Shown one piece after another: positions 5,199-12,979 of a stretch of DNA of 14,831 bases; within the stretch, counting starts at the first letter, position 1, and each line of letters starts with the position of its first letter. The DNA comes from Elusimicrobiota bacterium (GTDB taxonomy: Bacteria > Elusimicrobiota > Elusimicrobia > Elusimicrobiales > Elusimicrobiaceae): NCBI GenBank assembly GCA_023398295.1, contig JAEWSL010000051.1, positions 1 to 14,831 on the forward strand. The letters run 5' to 3'. The notes under the pieces were generated by a model. The model had not been told where the DNA came from, did no database searches, and worked only from the letters and a program-made list of their open reading frames with translations. The translations under genes and the position numbers were made by a program.

Positions 5199-5924
5199 TT
5201 ATTTAATCTGCCCTTTAGTAAAATCGGAAATGTCCTGGGCGCTTACAAACCAGCCGCGCACGCGCCCGCGCGCTTCAAACCCGCCTTTATAAATATTAGC
5301 AGTAATAAAGTCGGCTTGCAAGGCATAGTCCCCCTCGTCGCCAAAACCCAAAATAAGCGGGCGCGCGCCGCGCGCTTGGATAACGCCGCTTTGCGCGTCA
5401 TAAGAAATTTCTTTGGCGTAAAGAGTATTATTGTCGTCTTCAAACTGCGCCCAACCGCTTAAGGTAAAAGAGGAGAATTTTTGCCCGAAATCTATTTTAT
5501 CGGCGTAAGCCTTGAAAGTATTATCTTCCGTCTTATATACGGCTTGGGCCTGCTTTTGCGCGGCCGAAGTAATAAGGCCTAAATCCTTTTTTTGATTGTA
5601 AACTATTTTATCGGCGCGAACTTCCGCCGTGGCGTTCTGCGGCAGTTTGTAAGAGGCAAAAACGTTGCCCTTTAGAGTGTATATTTTATTTAAGCGGTCG
5701 CTTAAAGCGCGCTGGGCCTTAAGGGAAATATTATCGTTTGAGTAGCGCACGCGGCCTATAAATTCTTCCTGATATTTATCTTTATTTATAAGCCAGCGGT
5801 CGCTTTGCACAAAGCCGCCCAGAAGCGGCGCTAAGTCCTGAGAGTTTTTATCCGCGGGGGCGGCCGCCGCAAGAGCGGGCAAAAGGGCCACAGCCGCTAA
5901 GATAAAAAAATTTCTTAAAGTCAT
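5199..5924 (-). CDS. lptA: LptA/OstA-family periplasmic LPS-transport protein
   Basis: LptA forms the periplasmic beta-jellyroll bridge that carries LPS between LptC and the outer-membrane LptD. The 241 residues begin with a signal peptide (MTLRNFFILAAVALLPALAAAAPA, probable cleavage after an Ala near 20-23). An OstA-like beta-rich domain follows with repeated short strands and the typical ADKIVYNQKKDLGLITSAA and LYAKEISYDAQSGVIQARG patterns. It is longer than E. coli LptA (185 residues), mainly from about 40 residues between the signal peptide and the first strands. The ATG overlaps the lptC stop codon (ATGA). The identification rests as much on the lptC-lptA-lptB order as on sequence, because the family diverges strongly. 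Confidence 0.9.
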   Translation of the reverse strand: MTLRNFFILAAVALLPALAAAAPADKNSQDLAPLLGGFVQSDRWLINKDKYQEEFIGRVRYSNDNISLKAQRALSDRLNKIYTLKGNVFASYKLPQNATAEVRADKIVYNQKKDLGLITSAAQKQAQAVYKTEDNTFKAYADKIDFGQKFSSFTLSGWAQFEDDNNTLYAKEISYDAQSGVIQARGARPLILGFGDEGDYALQADFITANIYKGGFEARGRVRGWFVSAQDISDFTKGQIK

Positions 5925-6469
5925 TTTGCCGCCTGTTTTATGTCTTTAATATCGGCGGGAAGAGCTGTCTTTTGCTTTATTATTTCAATCTGCGATAAAT
6001 CGCCGTTTGCGCGCAGCCCCGCGCCGTTTACCGTTATTTTCCCGCGCGTTAATTTTACGGGCGAGTCGGACCAAATTTCCTTTGTCTGCGTATCGTAAAA
6101 AATTTCTTCGGTTTCTATTTTAGCGTTTTCTTTTTGGGAAACGCCCGTTACCTTTTTGCTTAAGGTTATAAGGTGTTTTGCAATATCGTAGCGGCCTTTA
6201 AGTGAGGTTACCGTACTGCTCTTTTGGCCGTTTTCATTTAGAATAAGAGAAGGATTTTTGAGCGTAAGATACTGGTCGTCGTCAAAAAAATCCGTTTCTT
6301 TTACCTCCAGCCGCCAGGCGGTTTGGCCGGCGGTGCTCTCTCTCAAGATAATATTGTATCCGCGCTGGGCGGGCGCGGAATCCTGCCGGGGCGCGTCCTG
6401 TCTGCCGCAGGCCGCGCAGGCGGTCAAAAAGCAAATAAGAGCCAGGTATTTAATTTCACTCTTTTTCAT
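5921..6469 (-). CDS. lptC: LptC-family LPS-transport protein, putative lipoprotein
   Basis: LptC anchors the periplasmic bridge to the inner-membrane LptBFG complex. This 182-residue protein begins MKKSEIKYLALICFLTAC; LTAC (15-18) fits a lipobox, so the protein is probably lipid-modified at Cys18 rather than held by an uncleaved transmembrane helix as in E. coli. A Gln/Arg/Pro-rich linker follows, then a beta-rich domain (WRLEVKETDFF, LKNPSLIL, LKGRYDIAKHLITLSKKV, then FYDTQTKEIWSDSPVKLTRGKITVNGAGL) that matches the LptC/OstA fold pattern. It overlaps kdsD and lptA by 4 bp each through ATGA junctions, which argues for translational coupling. Confidence 0.87.
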   Translation of the reverse strand: MKKSEIKYLALICFLTACAACGRQDAPRQDSAPAQRGYNIILRESTAGQTAWRLEVKETDFFDDDQYLTLKNPSLILNENGQKSSTVTSLKGRYDIAKHLITLSKKVTGVSQKENAKIETEEIFYDTQTKEIWSDSPVKLTRGKITVNGAGLRANGDLSQIEIIKQKTALPADIKDIKQAAK

Positions 6470-7464
6470 TTTTTATCTATAAGGGCGATAAATTCTATAA
6501 GATTATCCTTATCCAAAAATCCGATAACTTTACCGTCTTTTGAGGCGACGGGAGCGTTATCTATCTTCCTGTCATTTATGATTTTGGCGGCTTCAACGGC
6601 CGGCGTGTCGGGCGAGAAAGAAAAAGGATTTGTAGTCATAACCTCGCAGATATTAAGGGGCAAAATATCGGTATTTTTTTGGAGCGCTCTTCTTAAATCC
6701 CCGTCGGTAAAATAGCCTTTAAGGCGGCCTTTTTTATCTATTACGCTGGCCGCGCCCGTGCGGTTTTTTGTCATTACAAGCAAGGTGTCTTTTACGCTTG
6801 CGCTTGTGGGCACAACGGGGTTTTTGCCCGCAAACATAATATCTTTTACCTTGCAGGAAAGCAGTTTGCCCAGAGAGCCGCCCGGGTGGAAAAAAGCAAA
6901 ATCCTCTTTATCAAAATGTTTTATCTTCATAAGGGCTATGGCAAGCGCGTCGCCGGCGGCAAGCATGGCGGTGGTGGAAGAGGTCGGCGCAAGGTTATAA
7001 GGGCAGGCCTCGCGCGGCACTATTATTTCTAAGTGGATATTTGACATTTTGGCCAGGGTGGAATCTTTGCGGCCCGTCATGGAAATTATTTTTATTTTTT
7101 CTTTTTTTAGGGGGGATAAAATTTTGCTTAATTCTTCCGTTTCGCCCGAAAAAGAAAGGGCCAGCACAACGTCGGAGGGGGTAATCATGCCCAAATCGCC
7201 GTGGAGGGCTTCCGTCGGGTGCACAAAGAACGAAGGCGTGCCCGTGGAGGCAAGCGTAGCTGCAATTTTGCGCCCTATATGCCCGCTTTTGCCTATGCCC
7301 AAAACTACTACGCGGCCTTTGGTTTGGGCTATGGTTTCAACGGCTTTTACAAAATCTTTATCCAAAATTTTTGCCGTTTCTTTTAAGGCGGCCTGTTCCA
7401 GAGAAAATACTTTTTTTGCAATCTGCAAAACTTCGGGGGAAGAATATTTTTTTATTTTAGCCAT
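6466..7464 (-). CDS. kdsD: Arabinose-5-phosphate isomerase KdsD
   Basis: KdsD converts ribulose-5-phosphate to arabinose-5-phosphate, the first committed substrate of Kdo synthesis. The 332 residues contain an N-terminal SIS sugar-isomerase domain (about 45-190) with GIGKSGHIGRK (56-66), the HPTEALHGDLGM segment (82-93), SFSGETEE (104-111) and the SSTT phosphate-binding turn (162-165). Two CBS domains follow (about 205-262 and 273-330). This is the full KdsD/GutQ/KpsF architecture. The ribosome binding site GGAGAT lies upstream of the ATG. Its start overlaps the small membrane-protein gene by 13 bp and its end overlaps lptC by 4 bp. KdsA, the enzyme two steps on, is encoded just upstream. Confidence 0.96.
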   Translation of the reverse strand: MAKIKKYSSPEVLQIAKKVFSLEQAALKETAKILDKDFVKAVETIAQTKGRVVVLGIGKSGHIGRKIAATLASTGTPSFFVHPTEALHGDLGMITPSDVVLALSFSGETEELSKILSPLKKEKIKIISMTGRKDSTLAKMSNIHLEIIVPREACPYNLAPTSSTTAMLAAGDALAIALMKIKHFDKEDFAFFHPGGSLGKLLSCKVKDIMFAGKNPVVPTSASVKDTLLVMTKNRTGAASVIDKKGRLKGYFTDGDLRRALQKNTDILPLNICEVMTTNPFSFSPDTPAVEAAKIINDRKIDNAPVASKDGKVIGFLDKDNLIEFIALIDKK

Positions 7465-7658
7465 GGGGTAATCTCCATAGGAATATCTCTTTTATGATAG
7501 GGCGCGGGCAGTTTATTTGCCGCGTAGTTTAACGCCAAAAAAACTAAAAGCAACGCAAGATAAATAAAAGCAAGCCTCTTAAGATGCAAAACAACAGTGC
7601 GCTTTAAGACGGCGGTTTGGTTTTGTTCGCGGGGATTATTTATCTGATTTTCAGGCAT
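7452..7658 (-). CDS. Small single-span membrane protein of unknown function
   Basis: This 68-residue protein is wedged between kdsA and kdsD, overlapping the kdsA end by 19 bp and the kdsD start by 13 bp. It has a polar N-terminus rich in Asn/Gln (residues 1-15), a basic patch KRTVVLHLKR (19-28), and one hydrophobic helix (about 29-46, LAFIYLALLLVFLALNYA). A short tail with KLPAPYHKRD and MEITPWLK follows. The positive-inside rule suggests the N-terminus is cytoplasmic. The ribosome binding site is weak, so it is probably translated by coupling to kdsA. I do not recognise a family. The position inside a Kdo/Lpt operon suggests an envelope role, but that is inference. It could be a scaffold for the cytosolic Kdo enzymes or an Lpt accessory. 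Confidence 0.7.
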   Translation of the reverse strand: MPENQINNPREQNQTAVLKRTVVLHLKRLAFIYLALLLVFLALNYAANKLPAPYHKRDIPMEITPWLK

Positions 7659-8482
7659 TTTCTTGCCGCTTCGTCTATAAGCGACGTTTCCTTAATTAAA
7701 ATTTGCGCTTCCTTAAACGTAAGCGAATTAGGCCCGTCCGAGAGCGCTTTTGCGGGGTTTGGGTGCGCCTCAAAAAATACGCCCGCAAGACCTACGGCCG
7801 CCGCGCTGCGCGCCAAAACGCGCGCAAAATATTTATCGCCGCCCGTTTTATCGCCTAAGGCGGCGGGCTTTTGCAGCGAATGCGTGAGGTCAAAAATAAC
7901 GGGATATCCGGTATCCTTCATAATTTGCAGGCTGCGCATATCTGCTACCAAATCGCCGTAGCCGAACATAGAGCCGCGCTCGGTAAGAAGTATATTTGTG
8001 TTTCCCGTTGACTCCACCTTTTCAATGGCGTTGGCTATGCTCTGCGGCGCTAAAAACTGGCCTTTTTTGATATTAACTATTTTGCCCGTTGCGCCGGCGG
8101 CCAGCAGCAAATCCGTCTGGCGGCAAAGGAAAGCGGGTATTTGCAGGATATCTGCCACCTCGGCGGCAACGGGGGCCTGCCAAGGCTCGTGGATATCGGT
8201 CAAAACGGGTATTTTAAGCAGGCGTTTTACCGCGTCTAAGGCGGCAAGGCCCGCGTCAATGCCAAGCCCGCGAAAAGCTTTGGGCGAAGTGCGGTTTGCT
8301 TTGTCAAAGGAGGCTTTTAGCACAAAAGGGCATTTTGCTTTTTTTGCTATGGCAACGAGGGCTTTTGCCGTTTCCAAAAGGAGGCTTTCGCTCTCAACCA
8401 CGCACGGGCCGCCGATATATACCAAGGGCCCTTCGTTTGAGAATTTGATATTGCCTAAAGTTACGGTTTTGGCTTGTTTCAT
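7640..8482 (-). CDS. kdsA: 3-deoxy-8-phosphooctulonate (Kdo-8-phosphate) synthase KdsA
   Basis: KdsA condenses phosphoenolpyruvate with arabinose-5-phosphate to give Kdo-8-phosphate in the cytoplasm. The 280-residue protein has the family signatures GGPCVVESE (24-32), KASFDKANRTS (56-66), TDIHEPWQA (95-103), ADILQIPAFLCRQTDLL (110-126) and TERGSMFGYGDLV (167-179). Cys27, His201, Glu238 and Asp249 stand where metal-dependent KdsA enzymes place their four ligands. E. coli-type metal-independent enzymes have Asn at the first position, so this is probably the metal-dependent class. GAGG in the pyrG-kdsA junction acts as ribosome binding site. The gene is 10 bp after pyrG. Confidence 0.97.
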   Translation of the reverse strand: MKQAKTVTLGNIKFSNEGPLVYIGGPCVVESESLLLETAKALVAIAKKAKCPFVLKASFDKANRTSPKAFRGLGIDAGLAALDAVKRLLKIPVLTDIHEPWQAPVAAEVADILQIPAFLCRQTDLLLAAGATGKIVNIKKGQFLAPQSIANAIEKVESTGNTNILLTERGSMFGYGDLVADMRSLQIMKDTGYPVIFDLTHSLQKPAALGDKTGGDKYFARVLARSAAAVGLAGVFFEAHPNPAKALSDGPNSLTFKEAQILIKETSLIDEAARKCLKIR

Positions 8483-8492
8483 AAAAAACCTC

Positions 8493-10085
8493 TTACTTAA
8501 TTTTACCGCATTTTAACGCTGCTTTTACAAGGCCGTCAAAAAGCGGGTGCGGGCGCAGCGGCCTTCCAAGAAACTCGGGGTGGAACTGGACTGCGATAAA
8601 AAACGGGTGATTTTTATATTCCACAATTTCCGGCAGGGTGTTTTTGTACCAGCCCGAAACGATAAGCCCGCGCTTTTCAAGCATAGGCACGTAGTCAACG
8701 TTATACTCGTAGCGGTGGCGGTGGCGTTCAACAATAGTTTCTTTTTTATAAAGTTTATAGGCCAAAGTGCCTTTTACCACTTTTGAGGTATAATTGCCAA
8801 GGCGCATGGTGCCGCCAAGTTTGTTGACGGCTTTCTGTTCGGACATCATTGTAATCACGGTGTTTTTTGCGTCGGGATTAACTTCTGCCGAGCAGGCGTC
8901 TTTAAGCCCCTCAAGGTTTCTTGCCGCTTCAATAACAGCGCACTGCATGCCAAGACATATGCCTAGGGCGGGCAGTTTATTTTCGCGGGCGTATTTTACG
9001 GTTTCTATTTTGCCTTCAATGCCGCGCTTGCCAAAGCCGCCCGGTATGACGACGGCGTTTACATCTTTTAGCTCTTTTACGACATCGTCTTTCTGGGTGT
9101 TTATATATTTGATTTTAACAGCCGTGTTATTAGCCCAGCCCGCAAGACGCAAAGATTCCGCCACGCTTTTATAGGCATCTTTTAATTCGGAATATTTGCC
9201 GGATATGGCAATTGTCGTCTGATATTTTGGTTTTAAGGTTGCCTTTTCAACGGTTTTGAACCAGGCGCCGTCATTTTTTTTGCGCGCTTTAAGGTCAAGC
9301 CTTTTGAGGACAATATCGGTCAAACCCTGCTGCTCAAATTTCTGCGGCAGGAGGTAGATGGAAGGCACGTCTTTTGCTTCTATGACCGCCTCTGGCGGGA
9401 CGCTGCAAAATAGGGATAATTTTTGTTTCATCGCGTCTGAAATCGTATGCTCCGTACGGCAGATAAGCATATCTGGCTCAAGGCCTATCTCGCGCATTTT
9501 GTTGACGCTGTGCTGGGTGGGTTTTGTTTTAAGCTCGTCGGCGGAGGTTATGTAGGGTATCAAAGTGGCGTGTATGGTCATAACGTTTTGGCGGCCGCGC
9601 TCAACGCGAAATTGCCTTACGGCTTCAAGAAAGGGCAGGCTTTCAATATCGCCCACCGTGCCGCCGATTTCAATGATGGTAACGTCAAAATCTTTTTCAA
9701 AAGGGGTAAAACGCGTTTTAATTTCATTGGTAACATGCGGGATAACCTGCACGGTTACGCCGTTGTATTCGCCGCGTCTTTCGCGGTCAATTACCGTCTG
9801 ATAAATGGTGCCGGTGGTGTTGGTGTTGCGTTTGGTCATGGGGACGTCTAAGAAACGCTCGTAAGTGCCCAGATCCAAATCCGCCTCGGCCCCGTCTGCG
9901 GTTACAAAAACCTCTCCGTGCTGGTAAGGGCTTAAAGTGCCCGGATCAATATTTATGTAAGGATCGCATTTAATCATATTGACCTTAAGACCTCTCAGCT
10001 GCAAAAGCTTTGCTATGCTTGAGCCCGAAATGCCTTTGCCTAAAGAGCTTACTACGCCGCCGGTGATAAAGATATATTTACACAT
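8493..10085 (-). CDS. pyrG: CTP synthase PyrG
   Basis: PyrG aminates UTP to CTP using glutamine and ATP. The 530 residues match the full-length enzyme. The synthetase domain carries the P-loop GGVVSSLGKG (9-18), DPYINIDPGT (41-50) and the SPYQHGEVFVTADGAEADLDLG block. A class I glutamine amidotransferase domain follows, with VIPGGFG (346-352), nucleophile Cys377 in GICLGMQ, and His502/Glu504 in QFHPEF. Ribosome binding sequence GAGAGGA lies upstream of the ATG. CTP is the direct co-substrate of KdsB, encoded 81 bp upstream, so placing a general nucleotide gene inside the Kdo cluster makes metabolic sense. An 81-bp gap with a hairpin before pyrG may mark an internal promoter or processing site. 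Confidence 0.98.
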   Translation of the reverse strand: MCKYIFITGGVVSSLGKGISGSSIAKLLQLRGLKVNMIKCDPYINIDPGTLSPYQHGEVFVTADGAEADLDLGTYERFLDVPMTKRNTNTTGTIYQTVIDRERRGEYNGVTVQVIPHVTNEIKTRFTPFEKDFDVTIIEIGGTVGDIESLPFLEAVRQFRVERGRQNVMTIHATLIPYITSADELKTKPTQHSVNKMREIGLEPDMLICRTEHTISDAMKQKLSLFCSVPPEAVIEAKDVPSIYLLPQKFEQQGLTDIVLKRLDLKARKKNDGAWFKTVEKATLKPKYQTTIAISGKYSELKDAYKSVAESLRLAGWANNTAVKIKYINTQKDDVVKELKDVNAVVIPGGFGKRGIEGKIETVKYARENKLPALGICLGMQCAVIEAARNLEGLKDACSAEVNPDAKNTVITMMSEQKAVNKLGGTMRLGNYTSKVVKGTLAYKLYKKETIVERHRHRYEYNVDYVPMLEKRGLIVSGWYKNTLPEIVEYKNHPFFIAVQFHPEFLGRPLRPHPLFDGLVKAALKCGKIK

Positions 10086-10166
10086 AGAACAGTCCTCTCC
10101 GTTTTATAATAAATTTGAAATTATTTGCGCCGCAGCAATACAGCCTGCGGCGCGCGGGTAAAAAAA
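10086..10166. other. kdsB-pyrG intergenic hairpin
   Basis: This is the largest gap inside the minus-strand cluster. GCGCCGCAG (10127-10135) and CTGCGGCGC (10145-10153) form a perfect 9-bp stem with a 9-nt loop. No T-run directly follows on either strand, so termination is doubtful. On the minus strand the next bases are AT-rich and include TTATTATAAAAC, a possible -10 region for pyrG. It could be an attenuator, an RNA-processing site or a REP-like palindrome. Confidence 0.55.
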
Positions 10167-10931
10167 TTACTTCAGTTTTTTTGCAAATTCTCTTGCGCCG
10201 TACAGATCTTCCCACGTGTCAATTGCGGGGCCGCTTTTTTTGATAAGAATGCTTTTTATGATTAAGCCGTTTTCAAGCGCTCTTAATTGTTCCAGCTTTT
10301 CCAGCGTTTCCAAATTGCTCTTGGGGAGCTTTACAAATTTTTCCAGAGCGGCGCGTTTGTAGCCGTAAATACCGCAGTGCAGGTAGTAGGGAATCTTGAT
10401 TGTTTCAGGAGTAACTTCGCGCTTAAAAGGCACTACCGCACGCGAAAAGTAAAGCGCGCGCAAGCCGGCGGTAAGCACGGCTTTTACGTGGCTGGGGTGA
10501 TTTATGGTTTTTGTATCGGTGGTAGGCAGGCAGGCGGTCATAATATCTGCTTCGGCGTCCTTTTTCAAAGCTTTTACCACGCCGGATATAGTGGAGGGGG
10601 AAATAAAAGGCTCGTCCCCCTGCACGTTGATAATATAAAGAGCGCGGGAACTTTTTGCCGCTTCAAAAACCCTGTCTGTGCCGCTTTGGCAGGCCTCGCT
10701 TGTCATAACTGCGCGCGCGCCGAAGGCGGCGGCCTCGTCTACGATTTTCTGGTTTTCCGTAGCTATGATAACTTCGCCGCAGGCGGCTTTTTTGGCCGCG
10801 TCGTAAACCCACTGCAAAATGGTTTTGTTTTCTATTTTCTCAAGCACTTTTGCCGGCAAACGGGTGGACCCGTAGCGCGCCGGTATTACTATTAAGACGT
10901 CGCTGCCTGCGGCAGCAATATTTGCTTTCAT
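10167..10931 (-). CDS. kdsB: 3-deoxy-manno-octulosonate cytidylyltransferase KdsB (CMP-Kdo synthetase)
   Basis: KdsB activates Kdo with CTP to CMP-Kdo, the donor for lipid A glycosylation. The 254 residues are of usual length. Signatures are IPARYGSTRLPAK (16-28, nucleotide binding), IATEN with D/E residues following, NVQGDEPFI (102-110), SRAVVPFKR and the YYLHCGIYGYKRAAL segment, ending ...GPAIDTWEDL. The ATG overlaps the hldA stop codon (ATGA), with GAGGT as ribosome binding site. It is about 10 residues longer at the N-terminus than the E. coli enzyme, but this start has the good ribosome binding site. Kdo-8-phosphate phosphatase (KdsC), needed before this step, is not encoded in the window. 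Confidence 0.96.
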   Translation of the reverse strand: MKANIAAAGSDVLIVIPARYGSTRLPAKVLEKIENKTILQWVYDAAKKAACGEVIIATENQKIVDEAAAFGARAVMTSEACQSGTDRVFEAAKSSRALYIINVQGDEPFISPSTISGVVKALKKDAEADIMTACLPTTDTKTINHPSHVKAVLTAGLRALYFSRAVVPFKREVTPETIKIPYYLHCGIYGYKRAALEKFVKLPKSNLETLEKLEQLRALENGLIIKSILIKKSGPAIDTWEDLYGAREFAKKLK

Positions 10932-11920
10932 TTTAAGACCTCTTTTATTTCTTCTCTGTTTGCCGTGGCCGTGCCCAGTTTTGCTACCACGATACCCGCT
11001 GCTTTATTTGCTATAAAAGCCGCGTCTTTAAGCGAAGCTTTGCACGCCAAAGCCAAAGTTAAGACCGAAATTACCGTATCGCCCGCGCCGGTTACGTCGT
11101 AGACTTCTTTTGCGGCGGCTTTGATGGTGGTAACTTTATTTTCTTCAAAAAGGCTCATACCCTCGGCGCTGCGCGTAATTAAAATGGACTGCGCCTTAAG
11201 CGTCGCCAGTATCTTTTTGCCCAGCGCAATTAAAGAAGCCTCGTCTTTTTTAGGCGTTATGCCCATGCCTTCCCAGGCTTCTTTGGTATTGGGCGTCATA
11301 CAGGTTACGTATTTATATTTTTTGAAGTTATCAATTTTGGGATCCACGCAAACGGGCACTTTGCACGCGCGGCAGGCTTTGATGATATCGGCGATATTAT
11401 GGTCGGATAGCATGCCTTTGCCGTAGTCCGACATTACGACGCCGTCTGCCGTTTTCAGTTCTTCCAAAAAGTTTTGCATGCATATTTTTGATACGGAGGG
11501 GGAAACGCGCGCGCGGCTTTCCCTGTCAACGCGCACGACCTGCTGGCGTTCGGCTATAATGCGCACTTTTTGGGTGGTGGGGCGCTGGGAGTCGGCGGTG
11601 ATTTTTGCGGTGTCTACGCCTTTGCCGTCAAGAAAGTTTTTAAGAACGTCGCCTTTCATATCCTGCCCGACTACCGATATTAACACCGCTTTTGCGCCCA
11701 AAGCGGCCAGATTTACGGCCACGTTACCCGCGCCGCCGGCGATAAAATCCTCGCTCTCAACGTTGACGACGGGAACGGGCGCCTCGGGCGAAATTCTTGC
11801 TACGGAGCCTTTTACAAAATGGTCCAGCATAACGTCGCCTATGACTATAATTCTTTTGCTTTCAAATTTATCTATGACTCCAAGTAATTTCTTTACGTTT
11901 ATTTGTCTTTCTGTTGACAT
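10928..11920 (-). CDS. hldA: D-glycero-beta-D-manno-heptose-7-phosphate kinase (HldA/RfaE1, PfkB family)
   Basis: This enzyme phosphorylates heptose-7-phosphate at C1 in ADP-heptose synthesis. The 330 residues cover a complete PfkB/ribokinase-type kinase: GDVMLDHFVKGSVARISPEAPVPV (28-51) typical of RfaE, GGAGNVAVNLAALGA (62-76), SDYGKGML (164-171), and DVTGAGDT (275-282) with the anion hole GAGD and catalytic Asp281. The C-terminal nucleotidyltransferase of E. coli HldE is absent, so the adenylyl step needs a separate HldC not in the window. An AGGAGCG ribosome binding site precedes the ATG. GmhB, which acts next in the pathway, is encoded two genes upstream. Confidence 0.94.
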   Translation of the reverse strand: MSTERQINVKKLLGVIDKFESKRIIVIGDVMLDHFVKGSVARISPEAPVPVVNVESEDFIAGGAGNVAVNLAALGAKAVLISVVGQDMKGDVLKNFLDGKGVDTAKITADSQRPTTQKVRIIAERQQVVRVDRESRARVSPSVSKICMQNFLEELKTADGVVMSDYGKGMLSDHNIADIIKACRACKVPVCVDPKIDNFKKYKYVTCMTPNTKEAWEGMGITPKKDEASLIALGKKILATLKAQSILITRSAEGMSLFEENKVTTIKAAAKEVYDVTGAGDTVISVLTLALACKASLKDAAFIANKAAGIVVAKLGTATANREEIKEVLK

Positions 11921-11938
11921 AAAAAAACGCTCCTGTTT

Positions 11939-12979
11939 TTAATGCGCCGCGGCGGGGGATGGGCGTTTGTACTCCACAAGTTCCGCCTTGACGCTGCCTA
12001 TAAAAACTTCCACCGTCATTTTGACGGGCATTTTGTATTTATCGTCGGTAAGCCAAACTTTAAGGCTTTTGCCTTTTGAAACAAAAATACCTTCGCCCGC
12101 GATAACGGGTTCCACCAAAATACAATTAAAAACGCCCGCCGCCGTCTTTACCGTATCTTTACCGTGGACTATGACTTTGAGCGGGTATTGTTTCTTCCTA
12201 TTTACTATATCAAAATATATTTCCCCTTTCAAAGGCAATTTCTGCATTCTGACGAAATAAAGAGAGCCCAGCATATCCAAAATCTCTTTGCCTTTGAAAT
12301 TTGCTTCCTCTATATCAATGAAGCCGCGCTTGTCCTGCTTGTGAACGCCGTAGGAATTTGTATCGTAGTCAAAAACGGTCCACTCGTCTCGCGCATAGCC
12401 GCCCTCGCGCACGCTTTGCCAGTAGCCGAAGGATTTTTTAAGGTCTAAAGCCAGCCACGAAGTGTTTGTGTCGCGCACCTTAAACATAGCGTCTATGACG
12501 GGGTATGAGTGCGCGGTAGCCTCGCTTACCAAAGCGGGGCCCTGCGGGGTTTGCACGATTTTGTTGACCGTTAGGGACGCTTCCCCCGCGGTTATAAAAG
12601 CCCAGCCGATTTTGAAATTAAGCTCTTCGCCAAACCACGGCGGTTTGGGCAGTTTTTGCAGTTCTTTGCCCTTTATCTCGGGGAAATTATACCACGGGTG
12701 CAGCATGCGTCCGTTCTCATTAAATTGATGCACTTTGCGCAGGGCTTCCTGAAGTTTGGCTTCTTGCTCCGCTTTTATTTTGGCTTCCTGCTCTTGGCGT
12801 TCTTTTTCAATGCGGGCCTGCTGTTGGCGTTCTTTCTGCTCGTCTGTCTTCGGGCGGAAGGTGGCGTCAAAGTCAAGCGGGCTGAAAGCCGTCTGCGCTT
12901 TCGCCGCGGGCGCGGCCGCGCAAAGCAAACAGGTACATAAAAATGCAAACAGATATTTCGTAAAAATATTTTTCCCCAT
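11939..12979 (-). CDS. Secreted DUF3108-type protein with N-terminal coiled coil
   Basis: This 346-residue protein has a signal peptide (about 1-28, ending AAKAQT, signal peptidase I-like). A highly charged Gln/Glu/Lys segment (about 45-83, EQKERQQQARIEKERQEQEA...) is expected to form a coiled coil. A beta-rich C-terminal domain follows with the features of DUF3108: FGEELNFKIGWAFITAGEASL near 116-136, VRDTNTSWLALDLKKSFGY, ILDMLGSLYFVR, and KSLKVWLTDDKYKMPVKM near the end. The ribosome binding site AGGA precedes the ATG. The enzymatic role of the family is not known to me. The gene lies between gmhB and hldA, so an envelope or LPS-related periplasmic function is plausible but only inferred. 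Its start lies inside the over-long gmhB reading frame. Confidence 0.82.
   Translation of the reverse strand: MGKNIFTKYLFAFLCTCLLCAAAPAAKAQTAFSPLDFDATFRPKTDEQKERQQQARIEKERQEQEAKIKAEQEAKLQEALRKVHQFNENGRMLHPWYNFPEIKGKELQKLPKPPWFGEELNFKIGWAFITAGEASLTVNKIVQTPQGPALVSEATAHSYPVIDAMFKVRDTNTSWLALDLKKSFGYWQSVREGGYARDEWTVFDYDTNSYGVHKQDKRGFIDIEEANFKGKEILDMLGSLYFVRMQKLPLKGEIYFDIVNRKKQYPLKVIVHGKDTVKTAAGVFNCILVEPVIAGEGIFVSKGKSLKVWLTDDKYKMPVKMTVEVFIGSVKAELVEYKRPSPAAAH

Noticed and set aside
8794..9851. Long plus-strand frames inside pyrG
   Set aside because: They are antisense to a fully conserved CTP synthase gene and have no start signals or recognisable domains.
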